Origin: Bradyrhizobium sp. WSM471
GTDB lineage: Bacteria; Pseudomonadota; Alphaproteobacteria; Rhizobiales; Xanthobacteraceae
Assembly: GCF_000244915.1 (NCBI RefSeq)
Contig: NZ_CM001442.1
Location: 3,038,001 to 3,102,000, forward strand
Length of the DNA stretch: 64,000 bases
Reading direction: 5' to 3'
The translations under genes and the position numbers were made by a program. Numbering within the stretch: position 1 is the stretch's first letter; every line of letters begins with the position of its first letter. Positions 32,514 through 43,200 of this stretch are shown here, one piece after another. The notes under the pieces are model-generated. The model saw only the letters and a program-made list of their open reading frames with translations. It did no database searches and had not been told where the DNA came from.

Positions 32514-33196
32514 GGCGGTGTGTGGGGTTCGTGCCCGTGCTCCGGCAGCGATACCCCAAACACCTTCACCAGATCCGTCACCTGCTCCGGCGACAAATAC
32601 CGCGGGTTCATTCCGCGCAGCAGCAGATACAGCTTCGCCGTCTCCTCCAGCTCCTCCGTCGCGAACACCGCCGCTTCCAGCGTGTCGCCCGCGACGACGG
32701 GGCCGTGATTGGCGAGCAGCACGGATGAGTACTTCCCCGCCAGCCCCCTGATCGCATCGGCGACCGCGGGATCGCCAGGGCGGTAATAAGGCACGAGCGC
32801 GGTGGCGCCGCATTTCATCAGATAATAGGCCGTCATCGGCGGCAGCGCGGCGCGCGGATCGATCTCCGGCAGCATCGACAGCGCGACCGAATGGGTAGAA
32901 TGCAGATGCACGATCGCCCTTGCGCTTCCGCGCGTGGCGTAGAGCGCATTGTGCAGCGGAACCTCCTTGGTCGGCGCATCGCCCGAAACCAGCCGGCCCT
33001 GATCGTCCAGCCGCGACAGTTTTGCGGGATCGAGGAAGCCGAGCGAGGCATTGGTCGGCGTCACCAGCCAGCCGCCGCCGTCCAGCCTGACGCTGATATT
33101 GCCGGAGGAGCCGGGCGTCAGCCCACGCTCGAACAGGGACCGTCCGAAGCGGCAGATATCCTCACGCAGCAATGTCTCTTTGCTCATGGCCGTCAT
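32504..33196 (-). CDS. otnC: 3-oxo-tetronate 4-phosphate decarboxylase, class II aldolase family
   Basis: A 230-residue class II aldolase/adducin-type enzyme. The N-terminal GLTPGSSGNISVRL is the substrate-phosphate loop, the metal ligands are the paired histidines of IVHLHSTHS and the later ANHGPVV. OtnC decarboxylates 3-oxo-tetronate 4-phosphate to dihydroxyacetone phosphate. Starts at 33196 (MTAMSK) and 33187 (MSK) are both possible; a GTGAGA sequence favours 33196. The C-terminal PPSS and stop lie in a repeat. It is divergent from ltnD, otnI and otnK, which supply its substrate. Confidence 0.88.
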   Translation of the reverse strand: MTAMSKETLLREDICRFGRSLFERGLTPGSSGNISVRLDGGGWLVTPTNASLGFLDPAKLSRLDDQGRLVSGDAPTKEVPLHNALYATRGSARAIVHLHSTHSVALSMLPEIDPRAALPPMTAYYLMKCGATALVPYYRPGDPAVADAIRGLAGKYSSVLLANHGPVVAGDTLEAAVFATEELEETAKLYLLLRGMNPRYLSPEQVTDLVKVFGVSLPEHGHEPHTPPSS

Positions 33197-33299
33197 GGCC
33201 GTTTGTCTCACGCTTTGGCAGCGCGGCCAAGCCGTGTTATTCGGTTGCCAAGCTGCCGCAAAGGGCGGCCCTCCGGGAAACGTCGCAAGGATCAGTTGC

Positions 33300-34217
33300 A
33301 TGTCCGCCTCCACGTCACAGAATCAGCGCATCGCCGTCATCGGGCTCGGCTCGATGGGGTTTGGCATGGCGACCTCGCTGAAGCGCGCCGGTCATGTCGT
33401 CACCGGCTGCGACGTCTCGGCTGATGCGGTCGCGCGCTTCGTGACGGAGGGCGGCGCGGGCGCCAAGACGCCGGCCGAAGCTGCCAGGGGCGCCGACATC
33501 GTCGTCAGCGTCGTCGTCAATGCCGCGCAGACCGAGACCATCCTGTTCGGCAAGGACGGCGTCGCCGAAGCCATGGCCAAGGACAGCGTCTTCCTGTCGT
33601 CGGCGACTATGGATCCCGACGTGGCGCGGCGTCTCGCCAGGCAGTTGGAGGCGACGGGCCGGCACTATCTGGATGCGCCGATCTCCGGCGGGGCGCAGCG
33701 CGCAGCGCAAGGCGAGCTGACGATCCTCGCCTCCGGCAGCCCGGCTGCGTTTGAGAAAGCGCGGCCCGCGCTCGATGCCATGGCCGCAAAACTCTACGAG
33801 CTTGGCGACGCCGCAGGCCAGGGCGCCGCCTTCAAGATGATCAACCAGTTGCTCGCCGGCGTGCATATCGCCGCCGCTAGCGAGGCGATCGCGTTCGCGG
33901 CCAAGCAGGGTCTCGACATCCGCAAGGTTTATGAGGTGATCACGGCGTCCGCCGGAAACTCCTGGATGTTCGAGAACCGCATGCCGCACGTGCTCGACGG
34001 CGATTACACGCCGCGCAGTGCGGTCGAGATCTTCGTCAAGGATCTCGGCATCATCCAGGACATGGCGCGCAGTGCCAGATTCCCGGTTCCGGTCTCCGCC
34101 GCAGCACTCCAGATGTTCTTGATGACATCAGCCGCCGGCATGGGCCGCGACGACGATGCGTCGGTGGCGCGGATGTATGCGCAGGTCACCGGCGTGAAGC
34201 TGCCCGGCGACAAGTAG
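33300..34217 (+). CDS. ltnD: L-threonate dehydrogenase, beta-hydroxyacid dehydrogenase family
   Basis: A 305-residue dehydrogenase of the 3-hydroxyisobutyrate/6-phosphogluconate type. The nucleotide loop IAVIGLGSMGFGMATSLKRAGH is near residue 10, the substrate motif DAPISGGAQRAAQG near 125, and the catalytic Lys lies in GQGAAFKMINQLLAG near 180. LtnD oxidises L-threonate at C2 to 2-oxo-tetronate. ATG 33300 follows an AAGG sequence. It begins a three-gene plus-strand operon with otnI (14-base gap) and otnK. The paralogous D-threonate enzyme cannot be excluded. Confidence 0.88.
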   Translation: MSASTSQNQRIAVIGLGSMGFGMATSLKRAGHVVTGCDVSADAVARFVTEGGAGAKTPAEAARGADIVVSVVVNAAQTETILFGKDGVAEAMAKDSVFLSSATMDPDVARRLARQLEATGRHYLDAPISGGAQRAAQGELTILASGSPAAFEKARPALDAMAAKLYELGDAAGQGAAFKMINQLLAGVHIAAASEAIAFAAKQGLDIRKVYEVITASAGNSWMFENRMPHVLDGDYTPRSAVEIFVKDLGIIQDMARSARFPVPVSAAALQMFLMTSAAGMGRDDDASVARMYAQVTGVKLPGDK

Positions 34218-34231
34218 ACAAGAGGATTCCC

Positions 34232-35014
34232 ATGCCCCGTTTTGCCGCCAATCTCTCGATGATGTTCACCGAGGTGCCGTTCCTCGACCGCTTCGACGCC
34301 GCTGCGGCAGCCGGCTTCACCGCCGTCGAGTTTCTCTTTCCCTATGAGCATCCGGCCGAGGCGGTCGGCGAGCGGCTCAAGCGCAACGGCTTGACGCAGG
34401 CGCTGTTCAACCTACCGCCGGGCGACTGGAATGCCGGCGAGAAGGGCTTTGCGGCGCTCCCGTCGCGATTCCCCGAGCTGAAGGCGAGCCTGGAGACCGC
34501 GCTGCCCTACGCCAAGGCGACCGGCGTCAAGCGGCTGCATTTGATGGCAGGCATCGCCAATCGCGGCGAGCGCGTCGCCATCGAGGCGTTCTACAAATCG
34601 GTGGCGTGGGCCGCCGAGTTCTTTGCGCCGCACGGTATCGACATCGTGCTCGAGCCGATCAACGCGCGCAACGTGCCCGGCTATTTCCTCAACGATTTCG
34701 GCTTCGCGCGCGACCTGATTCAGGAGCTGAGGCTTCCGAACCTGAAACTCCAGTTCGACATTTATCACTGCCAGATCATCCATGGTGACGTCACGATGCG
34801 GCTGCGCGAGATGATGCCGCTGATCGGCCACATCCAGATCGCCAGCATTCCCTCGCGCAACGAGCCCGACGGCGAGGAGCTGAACTATCCGTTCCTGTTC
34901 GACGAGCTCGACCGGCTCGGCTATGCCGGCTTCGTCGGCTGCGAATATAATCCGCGCGGCAAGACCACCGACGGCCTCGCCTGGTTTAGGCCTTATGCGG
35001 AAGTGAAGCCGTGA
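34232..35014 (+). CDS. otnI: 2-oxo-tetronate isomerase, hydroxypyruvate isomerase-like
   Basis: A 260-residue TIM-barrel isomerase of the Hyi family. The opening MPRFAANLSMMFTEVPFLDRFDAA, the VEFLFPYE strand, the metal-binding VLEPINARNVPGYFL with Glu, and the HIQIASIPSRNEP segment are diagnostic. OtnI interconverts 2-oxo- and 3-oxo-tetronate. The start ATG 34232 lies 14 bases after ltnD, and the gene overlaps otnK by 4 bases. The gene order matches the known four-carbon acid sugar pathway. Confidence 0.9.
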   Translation: MPRFAANLSMMFTEVPFLDRFDAAAAAGFTAVEFLFPYEHPAEAVGERLKRNGLTQALFNLPPGDWNAGEKGFAALPSRFPELKASLETALPYAKATGVKRLHLMAGIANRGERVAIEAFYKSVAWAAEFFAPHGIDIVLEPINARNVPGYFLNDFGFARDLIQELRLPNLKLQFDIYHCQIIHGDVTMRLREMMPLIGHIQIASIPSRNEPDGEELNYPFLFDELDRLGYAGFVGCEYNPRGKTTDGLAWFRPYAEVKP

Positions 35015-36300
35015 CTCTTGCAGCGAAAATATCTCTTGGCTGCATTGCCGACGACTACACCGGCGCCTCCGACCTCGCCAACACGCTGACGCGCGCCGGC
35101 CTGCGCACGGTGCAGACCATCGGCATACCCGCCGATGATCTGGCACTGCCCGAGATCGACGCCGTCGTGGTGTCCTTGAAGAGCCGCTCGATCGAGGCCG
35201 GCCTTGCCGTGTCGCGCTCGCGCGCGGCCGAGACATGGCTGCGCGGCCGCGGTGCGAGCCACGTGCTATTCAAGATATGCTCGACGTTCGATTCCACCGA
35301 TGCCGGCAATATCGGCCCGGTGATGGACGCGCTGCGCGCCGATTGCAGCGAGGCGGCCGTGCTGGTGACGCCGGCGTTTCCGGAGACCGGCCGCACCGTC
35401 TACCAGGGCAATCTGTTCGTGGGCGCCGTGCCGCTGAACGAGAGCCCGCTGAAGGACCATCCGCTCAACCCGATGCACGATTCCAACCTGGTGCGGGTGC
35501 TGGCGCGCCAGAGCAGGACGCAAATCGGCCTCGTCGACCTCGCCACCGTTACCCGCGGCGCGGATGCCGTGCGGGCGCGGCTCGCCGAACTCGCGGGCAA
35601 GGGCATTGGCGCGGCGATCATCGATGCCGCGTTCGATCGCGACCTCGAGACCATCGGCCTCGTCGCTGCCCAGCATCGGCTGTCGGTCGGCGCCTCCGGC
35701 ATGGGTCTTGGGCTGGCGCGGGCGCTGGTGTCGACGGGCAAGGTCAAGCCGGCTGCGGCGAGCAGCGAAGCGAGGGCAGCGGTCGGCGGACCGGCGGCGT
35801 GCCTTGCCGGAAGCTGCTCGCAGGCGACGCTCCAGCAGATCGCGAATGCCGAGCGCGTCATGCCGGTACTGCATCTCGATCCGGACCGTATTACTACGGG
35901 CAAGGACGAGGCGCAGCGCGCGCTGGCCTGGGCGAAGCCGCGACTGGCGGACGGTCCGGTCCTGATCGCATCGAGCTCGACGCCCGATCAGGTCGCAGCG
36001 CTCCAGGCGCGCCATGGTCGGGACGCGGCCGGTCACGCCATCGAGCAGGCGATGGCCGACATCGCCGAGGGTCTGGTGCAAGCCGGCGTCAAGCGCCTGG
36101 TCGTTGCCGGCGGGGAAACATCCGGCGCCGTGGTCGACCGGTTGAAGATTCCCGGATTTCTGGTGGGAGTAGAGATCGCAGCCGGCGTCCCGGTGCTGCG
36201 TGCAGTCGGTGCTGAAAAAGGCGACATGTTGCTCGCCTTGAAGTCCGGAAATTTCGGCGGCGCGGAGTTTTTCTCCGACGCGCTTGGGCTCATGCGCTGA
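35011..36300 (+). CDS. otnK: 3-oxo-tetronate kinase, four-carbon acid sugar kinase family
   Basis: A 429-residue kinase of the DUF1537 (four-carbon acid sugar kinase) family. The N-terminal domain begins LGCIADDYTGASDLANTL, where the DDxTGA motif binds the substrate, and includes FKICSTFDSTDAGNIGPV. The C-terminal nucleotide domain has VVAGGETSGAVVDRL near residue 365 and LKSGNFGGAEFF. It phosphorylates 3-oxo-tetronate for the OtnC decarboxylase. GTG 35011 overlaps the otnI stop as GTGA, so translation is coupled. It ends the operon. Confidence 0.92.
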   Translation: MTLAAKISLGCIADDYTGASDLANTLTRAGLRTVQTIGIPADDLALPEIDAVVVSLKSRSIEAGLAVSRSRAAETWLRGRGASHVLFKICSTFDSTDAGNIGPVMDALRADCSEAAVLVTPAFPETGRTVYQGNLFVGAVPLNESPLKDHPLNPMHDSNLVRVLARQSRTQIGLVDLATVTRGADAVRARLAELAGKGIGAAIIDAAFDRDLETIGLVAAQHRLSVGASGMGLGLARALVSTGKVKPAAASSEARAAVGGPAACLAGSCSQATLQQIANAERVMPVLHLDPDRITTGKDEAQRALAWAKPRLADGPVLIASSSTPDQVAALQARHGRDAAGHAIEQAMADIAEGLVQAGVKRLVVAGGETSGAVVDRLKIPGFLVGVEIAAGVPVLRAVGAEKGDMLLALKSGNFGGAEFFSDALGLMR

Positions 36301-36468
36301 GCGCAGGGCATTTTTAGCGCCCTGTTCATTTGTTTCGGGCTTCGTACTCGTACGGAGTCGTCGTTAACATCTGCTCAGGTGCTCTGGTGGTAGATGTCGG
36401 TGCTGCTCCCTTAGGTTGATTCGTAAAGCTTCCGGACGCGCCGCCGCGCCAGCACAAAGAGACTTCAT

Positions 36469-38160
36469 ATGCTCGCCACCATTTCCATCCGCGCCAAGAT
36501 CATCAGTGTCGTGGCGTTCCTGCTGGTCGCGATGGCCGGCATGGGCCTGCTCGCCGTCATGAAGATGCGGTCGATGAATGCCAACACCGTCGACATCACC
36601 ACGAACTGGATGCCCAGCGTGCGCGTGCTCGGCGACTTGCGTGCCGGCGTGATCACTTACCGCAACGTCATCCGGGAGCATATGCTGTCGGAAACGCTGG
36701 ACGAGAAGCTCGCGATGGAAAAGACGCTCGCGACGGTGATCGAGGCCAACACCAAGTTTCGCAAAACTTACGAGGACATGATTACCTCGCCTGAAGAACG
36801 GGCACTCTACGGTGAATGGTCGAAGCTCTGGGAGGAGTACAAGAAGGGCACCCAGGAGGTCATGGCGCTGTCGCGCAAGGACGCCAACAAGGTCCCGCAC
36901 GAAGCGCATGAACTGAACACGAAGACGGTCAACAAGATCGGGCTTCAGGCCGACGAGGTCCTGAGGAAGGACATCGAGCTGAACACCAAGGGTGGAGACC
37001 AGGCAGCTCAGGACGCTGCAGATAGCTACAATCATGCCTTCATGCTGGTCGCGATCATTCTCGGCGCCGCCGTCCTCGTCGGCTCCGGCGTTGGCTTCTA
37101 CCTGGTCCAGGACGTCTCGAACGGCATCAACTCGATTACCGAGCCGATGCAGGCGCTGGGCAAGGGCGAGCTTTCTGCCGAGGTTCCGCATCGCGGTGAG
37201 AAGACCGAGATCGGCGCCATGGCCGACGTGCTCCAGATCTTCAAGGAAGCGCTGATCGCCAAGAAGGCCGCCGACGAAGCTGCCGCCGCCGATGCCGAAG
37301 CCAAGATCGAGCGCGGCCGCCGCGTCGACAACATCACCCGCGAATTCGAAACCATGATCGGCGAGATCGTGCAGACCGTGTCGTCGGCCTCGACCCAGCT
37401 GGAGGCCTCGGCCTCGACGCTGACCTCGACCGCCGACCGCTCGCAGCGGCTGGCGACCACGGTTGCCGGTGCTTCGGAGGAAGCCTCGACCAACGTGCAG
37501 TCGGTGGCCTCGGCGACCGAGGAGATGGCTTCGTCGGTGAGCGAGATCAGCCGCCAGGTGCAGGAATCGGCGCGGATGGCGGGCGATGCCGTCGGCCAGG
37601 CGCGCTCCACCACCGAGCGCGTCAGCGAACTCTCGAAGGCCGCCTCGCGCATCGGCGACGTCGTCGAGCTCATCAACACCATTGCCGGCCAGACCAATTT
37701 GTTGGCGCTGAACGCGACCATCGAAGCCGCACGCGCCGGCGAAGCCGGCCGCGGCTTTGCGGTCGTCGCGTCCGAGGTGAAGGCGCTCGCCGAGCAGACC
37801 GCGAAGGCGACCGGCGAGATCGGCCAGCAGATCTCCGGCATCCAGGCGGCGACCAACGACTCGGTCGGCGCCATCAAGGAGATCTCGTCGACCATCGAGC
37901 GCCTGTCGGAGATCTCGTCGGCGATCGCGGCGGCCGTGGAAGAGCAGGGCGCGGCAACCCAGGAGATCGCCCGCAATGTCCAGCAGGCGGCGCAGGGCAC
38001 CCAGCAGGTCTCATCCAACATCACCGACGTGCAGCGCGGCGCAACCGAGACCGGCACGGCCTCCTCGCAGGTGCTGTCGGCGGCACAGATGCTGTCCAAC
38101 GACTCGGGCCGGCTCAAGACCGAGGTCAGCAAGTTCCTGACCAACGTTCGCGCGGCGTAG
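36469..38160 (+). CDS. Methyl-accepting chemotaxis protein with 4-helix-bundle sensor
   Basis: A 563-residue transmembrane chemoreceptor. A first membrane helix (about 8-30) and second (about 188-212) flank a periplasmic domain of the four-helix-bundle MCP type, with [23 protein letters not shown] near 45. HAMP follows to about 265, then the cytoplasmic signalling hairpin with its tip near residues 397-447 ([27 protein letters not shown]). It ends VRAA and lacks the C-terminal pentapeptide that tethers CheR/CheB. A rho-independent terminator follows. The ligand is unknown. The second receptor downstream shares the signalling half. Confidence 0.92.
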   Translation: MLATISIRAKIISVVAFLLVAMAGMGLLAVMKMRSMNANTVDITTNWMPSVRVLGDLRAGVITYRNVIREHMLSETLDEKLAMEKTLATVIEANTKFRKTYEDMITSPEERALYGEWSKLWEEYKKGTQEVMALSRKDANKVPHEAHELNTKTVNKIGLQADEVLRKDIELNTKGGDQAAQDAADSYNHAFMLVAIILGAAVLVGSGVGFYLVQDVSNGINSITEPMQALGKGELSAEVPHRGEKTEIGAMADVLQIFKEALIAKKAADEAAAADAEAKIERGRRVDNITREFETMIGEIVQTVSSASTQLEASASTLTSTADRSQRLATTVAGASEEASTNVQSVASATEEMASSVSEISRQVQESARMAGDAVGQARSTTERVSELSKAASRIGDVVELINTIAGQTNLLALNATIEAARAGEAGRGFAVVASEVKALAEQTAKATGEIGQQISGIQAATNDSVGAIKEISSTIERLSEISSAIAAAVEEQGAATQEIARNVQQAAQGTQQVSSNITDVQRGATETGTASSQVLSAAQMLSNDSGRLKTEVSKFLTNVRAA

Positions 38161-38212
38161 CGACGGCCCACGCGCAGCGCGTAAACCTCGGCGTCAACAT
38201 CCATCGATCAAC

Positions 38213-38243
38213 GAGCGGCGCCGCAAGCGCCGCTCTTTTTTTT
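38213..38243 (+). terminator. Rho-independent terminator
   Basis: GAGCGGCGC (38213-38221), a CGCAA loop and GCGCCGCTC (38227-38235) make a perfect 9-base GC-rich stem followed by eight Ts. It lies 53 bases after the first chemoreceptor gene, separating it transcriptionally from the second. Confidence 0.9.
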
Positions 38244-38421
38244 CGGCGCCGGTAGCCTGATGTCGCCTGCAGGTAGCATCGTGAGGCGGCGCCCGTAATC
38301 ATACGGGGCGCGATTTCATCGATAGTTAATTTCGGCTTAGAAGGATATCGCATGGACCGCCGGCATCGCCGCAGCCCAGATTGGAATCAACTGATGTTTC
38401 ATCCGGTCTTTGGGGCCCCAC

Positions 38422-40116
38422 ATGCGCAAGAATCTTCCCGTCACAGAAATCGAATATCCCGTCAGCGATGAGACCCTCATCGTTTCGAAGACGGACCTGA
38501 AGGGCAAGCTCACCTACTTCAACGACGACTTCCTAGCGGCCGCGGGCTTCACATCCGCGGAGCTCATGGGCCAGCCGCACAACATCGTCCGCCACCCCGA
38601 CATGCCGCCGGAGGCGTTCGATAATCTCTGGGACACGCTGAAGGCCGGCAAGCCGTGGCTCGGCGCGGTGAAGAACCGCCGCAAGAACGGCGATTTCTAC
38701 TGGGTGCTGGCGACGGCATCGCCCATTCGCGCGAACGGCCAGGTCACAGGCTATACCTCGATCCGCACCAAGTTGCCGGCCGACCAGCGCAAGCTGGCCG
38801 AAGAGGTCTACGCGGCGATCCGCGAAAAGAAGCCGCATGGTTATCGCGTCGACGCCGGCATCATCCGCCGCCGCTCGCTGCTCGACCATTTTGCGATCTT
38901 CACCAGGACGCTGAAGGCGCGCCTGGTCACCACGATGGCGCTGCAGCTGCTGTTCGTGCTCGCGCTTGGCATCGGCGGCGCGCTCTCGACTGGCGGTACG
39001 ATCAGCCTGAGCCTGGCGCTTCTGGCCGTCGCCGGCGCTGCCGTCCTCGGCTTCGCCGGCCTCACGACCATGCGCGCGATCCAGGGTCCGATGCAGCAGC
39101 TCAACGATACCTTGGTCAATCTCGTTCAGGACAAGCTGGACAACCGCATCCTGATCCATCGCGACGACGAGATCGGCGAAGCGCTGCGCAACCTCCAGAC
39201 TGTGCAGACCATCATCCGCTTCAGCCGCGACGAGGTGCAGGCGGTACAGCGCCGTGCCGAGGGACAGCGCAAGGCCGACATGACAAAGCTTGCCGACGGC
39301 TTCGAGGCCGCGGTCGGCGAAATCGTCGAGACCGTGTCCTCGGCGGCGACCGAACTCGAGGCGTCGGCTACGACGCTGACCTCGACCGCCGGTCGGGCGC
39401 AGGAATTGGCGACGGTGGTCGCGTCCGCCTCGGAAGAAGCCTCCACCAACGTCCATTCAGTGGCGTCGGCGGCCGAAGAGATGTCCTCCTCGGTGCGTGA
39501 GATCAGCCGGCAGGTGCAGGAATCCGCCCGCATCGCCGGGGAGGCCGTCAGCCAGGCGCAATCCACCACCGAGCGGGTCAGCGAATTGTCGCGGGCGGCG
39601 TCGCGGATCGGCGACGTCGTCGAGCTCATCAACGCTATCGCCGGGCAGACCAATCTGCTGGCGCTCAATGCGACGATCGAGGCGGCTCGTGCCGGCGAGG
39701 CCGGCCGCGGCTTCGCGGTGGTTGCCTCGGAGGTGAAGGCGCTCGCTGAGCAGACGGCCAAGGCCACCGGCGAAATCGGCCAGCAGATCGGCGGCATCCA
39801 GACGGCGACGCAGGAATCGGTTGGTGCCATCGGCCAGATCAGCGGCACGATCGCCCGCCTGTCGGAGATCTCCTCGGCGATCGCGGCGGCGGTGGAGCAG
39901 CAGGGCGCGGCGACCCAGGAGATTGCCCGCAACGTGCAGCAGGCGGCCCAAGGCACCCAGCAGGTGTCGTCCAATGTCGGCGAGGTTCAGCACGGTGCTT
40001 CCGAAACCGGCTCGGCGTCCTCGCAAGTGTTGTCGGCGGCGCAGATGCTGTCGCGCGACTCGAGCCGCCTCAAGCTCGAAGTCGGCAAGTTCCTGGACTC
40101 GGTCCGCGCCGCATGA
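38422..40116 (+). CDS. PAS-domain (Aer-like) methyl-accepting chemotaxis protein
   Basis: A 564-residue receptor with an N-terminal cytoplasmic PAS domain (about residues 10-120: [52 protein letters not shown]), as in the redox/energy sensor Aer. Two closely spaced membrane helices (about 171-214) with almost no periplasmic loop follow, then HAMP and the signalling hairpin (tip near 396-450). It ends SVRAA without a CheR/CheB-binding pentapeptide. ATG 38422 is preferred to a TTG at 38410. The signalling half is nearly the same as in the preceding receptor. Confidence 0.92.
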   Translation: MRKNLPVTEIEYPVSDETLIVSKTDLKGKLTYFNDDFLAAAGFTSAELMGQPHNIVRHPDMPPEAFDNLWDTLKAGKPWLGAVKNRRKNGDFYWVLATASPIRANGQVTGYTSIRTKLPADQRKLAEEVYAAIREKKPHGYRVDAGIIRRRSLLDHFAIFTRTLKARLVTTMALQLLFVLALGIGGALSTGGTISLSLALLAVAGAAVLGFAGLTTMRAIQGPMQQLNDTLVNLVQDKLDNRILIHRDDEIGEALRNLQTVQTIIRFSRDEVQAVQRRAEGQRKADMTKLADGFEAAVGEIVETVSSAATELEASATTLTSTAGRAQELATVVASASEEASTNVHSVASAAEEMSSSVREISRQVQESARIAGEAVSQAQSTTERVSELSRAASRIGDVVELINAIAGQTNLLALNATIEAARAGEAGRGFAVVASEVKALAEQTAKATGEIGQQIGGIQTATQESVGAIGQISGTIARLSEISSAIAAAVEQQGAATQEIARNVQQAAQGTQQVSSNVGEVQHGASETGSASSQVLSAAQMLSRDSSRLKLEVGKFLDSVRAA

Positions 40117-40281
40117 GGCGGCCGCATGGCCGCAGTGCGTGTTCCGCAGTGCGGTAGCAGGGAATTGAAGGCGGGAAACCCGCCGGAGATTAGCGTTTCC
40201 GGCGGTGCTCGGGTAAAGGGAGGAAGGGATCCCCGCGGGGGCGGATTCCGTATCCTCGCTTGACCTGGAATTTCCCGGCGA

Positions 40282-43200
40282 ATGATTGCTCTGGTCCGTA
40301 TTGCCCTGAGCCGGCCCTACACGTTTGTCGTGCTCGCGCTCCTGCTCCTGATCATCGGACCGCTGGCGGCGCTGCGGACGCCGACCGACATCTTTCCGGA
40401 CATCCGCATCCCCGTGATCGGCGTGGTCTGGCAGTACACCGGCCTGCCGCCCGACCAGATGTCGGGCCGCATCACCACGCCGTTCCAGCGCGCGCTGACG
40501 ACGACGGTCAACGACATCGAGCACATCACCGCCAATTCCTATAACGGCTTTGGCATCATCAAGATCTTCTTCCAGCCGAACGTCGACATCCGCACCGCCA
40601 ACGCGCAGGTCACCGCGATCTCGCAGACGCTGATCAAGCAGATGCCGCCGGGCGCGACGCCGCCTCTGATCCTGAACTACTCCGCCTCGACCGTGCCGAT
40701 CGTCCAGGTGGCGCTGTCGGGTGACGGGCTGACCGAGCAGAACCTCGCCGATATCGGGATCAACCAGCTCCGTACGCCGCTGGTCACCGTGCCTGGTGCA
40801 GCGATCCCCTATCCGTTCGGCGGCAAGCAGCGCCAGGTCCAGATCGACCTCGATCCGACCGCGCTCCAGGCCCGGGGTCTGTCCGGCCAGGACGTCGCCA
40901 ACGCGCTCGCGGCCCAGAACCTGATCACGCCGGTCGGCACTCAGAAGATCGGGCAGTTCGAATACATCATCCAGCTCAACAATTCGCCGCTGAAGATCGA
41001 GGAGCTCGGCAATCTGCCGATCAAGACCGTCAACGGCGCGATGGTCTATGTGCGCGACGTCGCGACAATCAGGGACGGCAACCCGCCGCAGACCAACATC
41101 GTCCATGTCGACGGCAACCGCTCGGTGCTGATGATGGTGCTCAAGGCAGGCGCGACCTCGACGCTCGACATCATCGCAGGCATCAAGCAGAAGGTGATCG
41201 ACGTCAAGGACCAGCTGCCGGACGCGCTCAAGATCGGCTTCATCGGCGATCAGTCGGTGTTCGTCCGCGGCGCCATCGAAGGTGTCGCGTTCGAAGGCGT
41301 GATCGCGGCGCTGCTCACCAGCGTCATGATCCTGCTGTTCCTCGGCAGCTGGCGCTCGACCGTCATCATCGCGGTCTCGATTCCGCTCTCGGTGCTCGGC
41401 GCCATCATCATGCTGTCGGCGATCGGCGAGACGCTGAACATCATGACGCTCGGCGGCCTCGCGCTCGCGGTCGGCATTCTTGTCGACGACGCCACCGTCA
41501 CGATCGAGAACATCAACTACCATCTGGAGCAGGGCAAGCCGGTCGAGCAGTCGATCCTCGACGGCGCCAACCAGATCGTGACGCCGGCCTTCGTCTCGCT
41601 GCTCTGCATCTGCATCGTGTTCGTGCCGATGTTCTTCCTCACCGGCGTGGCGCGCTTCCTGTTCGTGCCGATGGCGGAAGCGGTGATGTTCGCGATGATC
41701 TGGTCGTTCCTGCTGTCGCGCACGCTGGTGCCGACCATGGCGAACTATTTGTTGCAGGCGCATGTCCACCACGAGGAGGGTCCGCCGAAGTCGCGCAATC
41801 CCCTGGTCTGGTTCCAGCGCGGTTTCGAGGCTCGCTTCGAGCGCATTCGCGGTGGCTATCACAATTTCCTCGGGCTCGCCCTCGCGCACCGTCCGGTGTT
41901 CGTGATCGGCTTCCTTTGCGTGGTCGGCGCGTCGTTCGCGCTGGTGCCGTTCCTCGGGCGCAACTTCTTCCCCGCGGTCGATGCCGGCAACATCCTGATG
42001 CACGTCCGCACGCAGGTCGGCACCCGCGTCGAGGAGACCGCGAACCAGCTCGCCGACGTGCAGAAGGCGATCCGCAAGCTGATCCCGGGCGAGATCGAAA
42101 CGCTGACCGACAACATCGGCATGCCGATCTCCGGCATCAACATGACCTACAACAACACCGGCGTGATCGGCCCGCAGGATGGCGACATCCAGATCAAACT
42201 GAAGGAAGGCCACAAGCCGACGGAGGAGCATGTGCGCGTGCTGCGTGAGCAATTGCCGCGGCTGTTTCCCGGCGTCAGCTTCGCCTTCCTGCCGGCCGAC
42301 ATCGTCAGCCAGATCCTGAACTTCGGCGCGCCGGCGCCGATCGACCTGCAGATCCGCGGCGCCAATCTCAGGGCCAACTTCGCTTATGCCAACAATCTGC
42401 TGGCCAGGGTCCGCAGGATTCCCGGTGTCGCGGATGCGCGCATCCAGCAGTCGCCGAACAATCCGACCTTCAACATCGATGTCGACCGCACCCGCGCGCA
42501 ATATGTCGGCCTGACCGAGCGCGACGTCACCAACAGTCTCGTGGTCAACCTTGCCGGCTCCTCGCAGGTGGCGCCGACCTACTACCTCAATCCTGATAAC
42601 GGCGTGTCCTATTCGATCGTGATGCAGACGCCGCAATACCAGATGGATTCGCTCAGCGCACTTCAGACGCTGCCGATCACGGCGGCCGGCAATTCGCAGT
42701 CGCCGATCCTCGGCGGTATCGCCGACATCAGGCGCTCGACCTCGAGCGCGGTGGTCTCGCAATACGATATCCAGTCGATGGTGCAGATCTTCGCCACGAC
42801 CTCGGGCCGCGATGTCGGTGCAGTCGCGACCGACATCCGCCAGGTGATCGCCGACACCGCCAAGGAGGTGCCGAAAGGCTCTTCCGTGGTGCTGCTCGGC
42901 CAGGTGCAGACCATGAACAGCGCCTTCACCGGCTTGTTGTTTGGCCTGCTCGGCGCGGTCGTCCTGATCTATTTCCTGATCGTCGTGAACTTCCAGTCCT
43001 GGTCCGATCCGTTCGTGATCATCACGGCGCTGCCCGCAGCACTCGCCGGAATCGTCTGGATGCTGTTCGCCACCGAGACGACGCTGTCGGTGCCGGCGCT
43101 GACCGGCGCCATCATGTGCATGGGCGTTGCCACCGCCAACAGCGTGCTCGTGATCTCGTTCGCCCGCGAGCGCTACGAGGAGCTCGGCGACCCCATCGCC

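Noticed and set aside
36304..36324. Terminator hairpin after otnK
   Set aside because: CAGGGC/GCCCTG makes only a 6-base stem with an A/T loop and no clean T-run after it; too weak to call.
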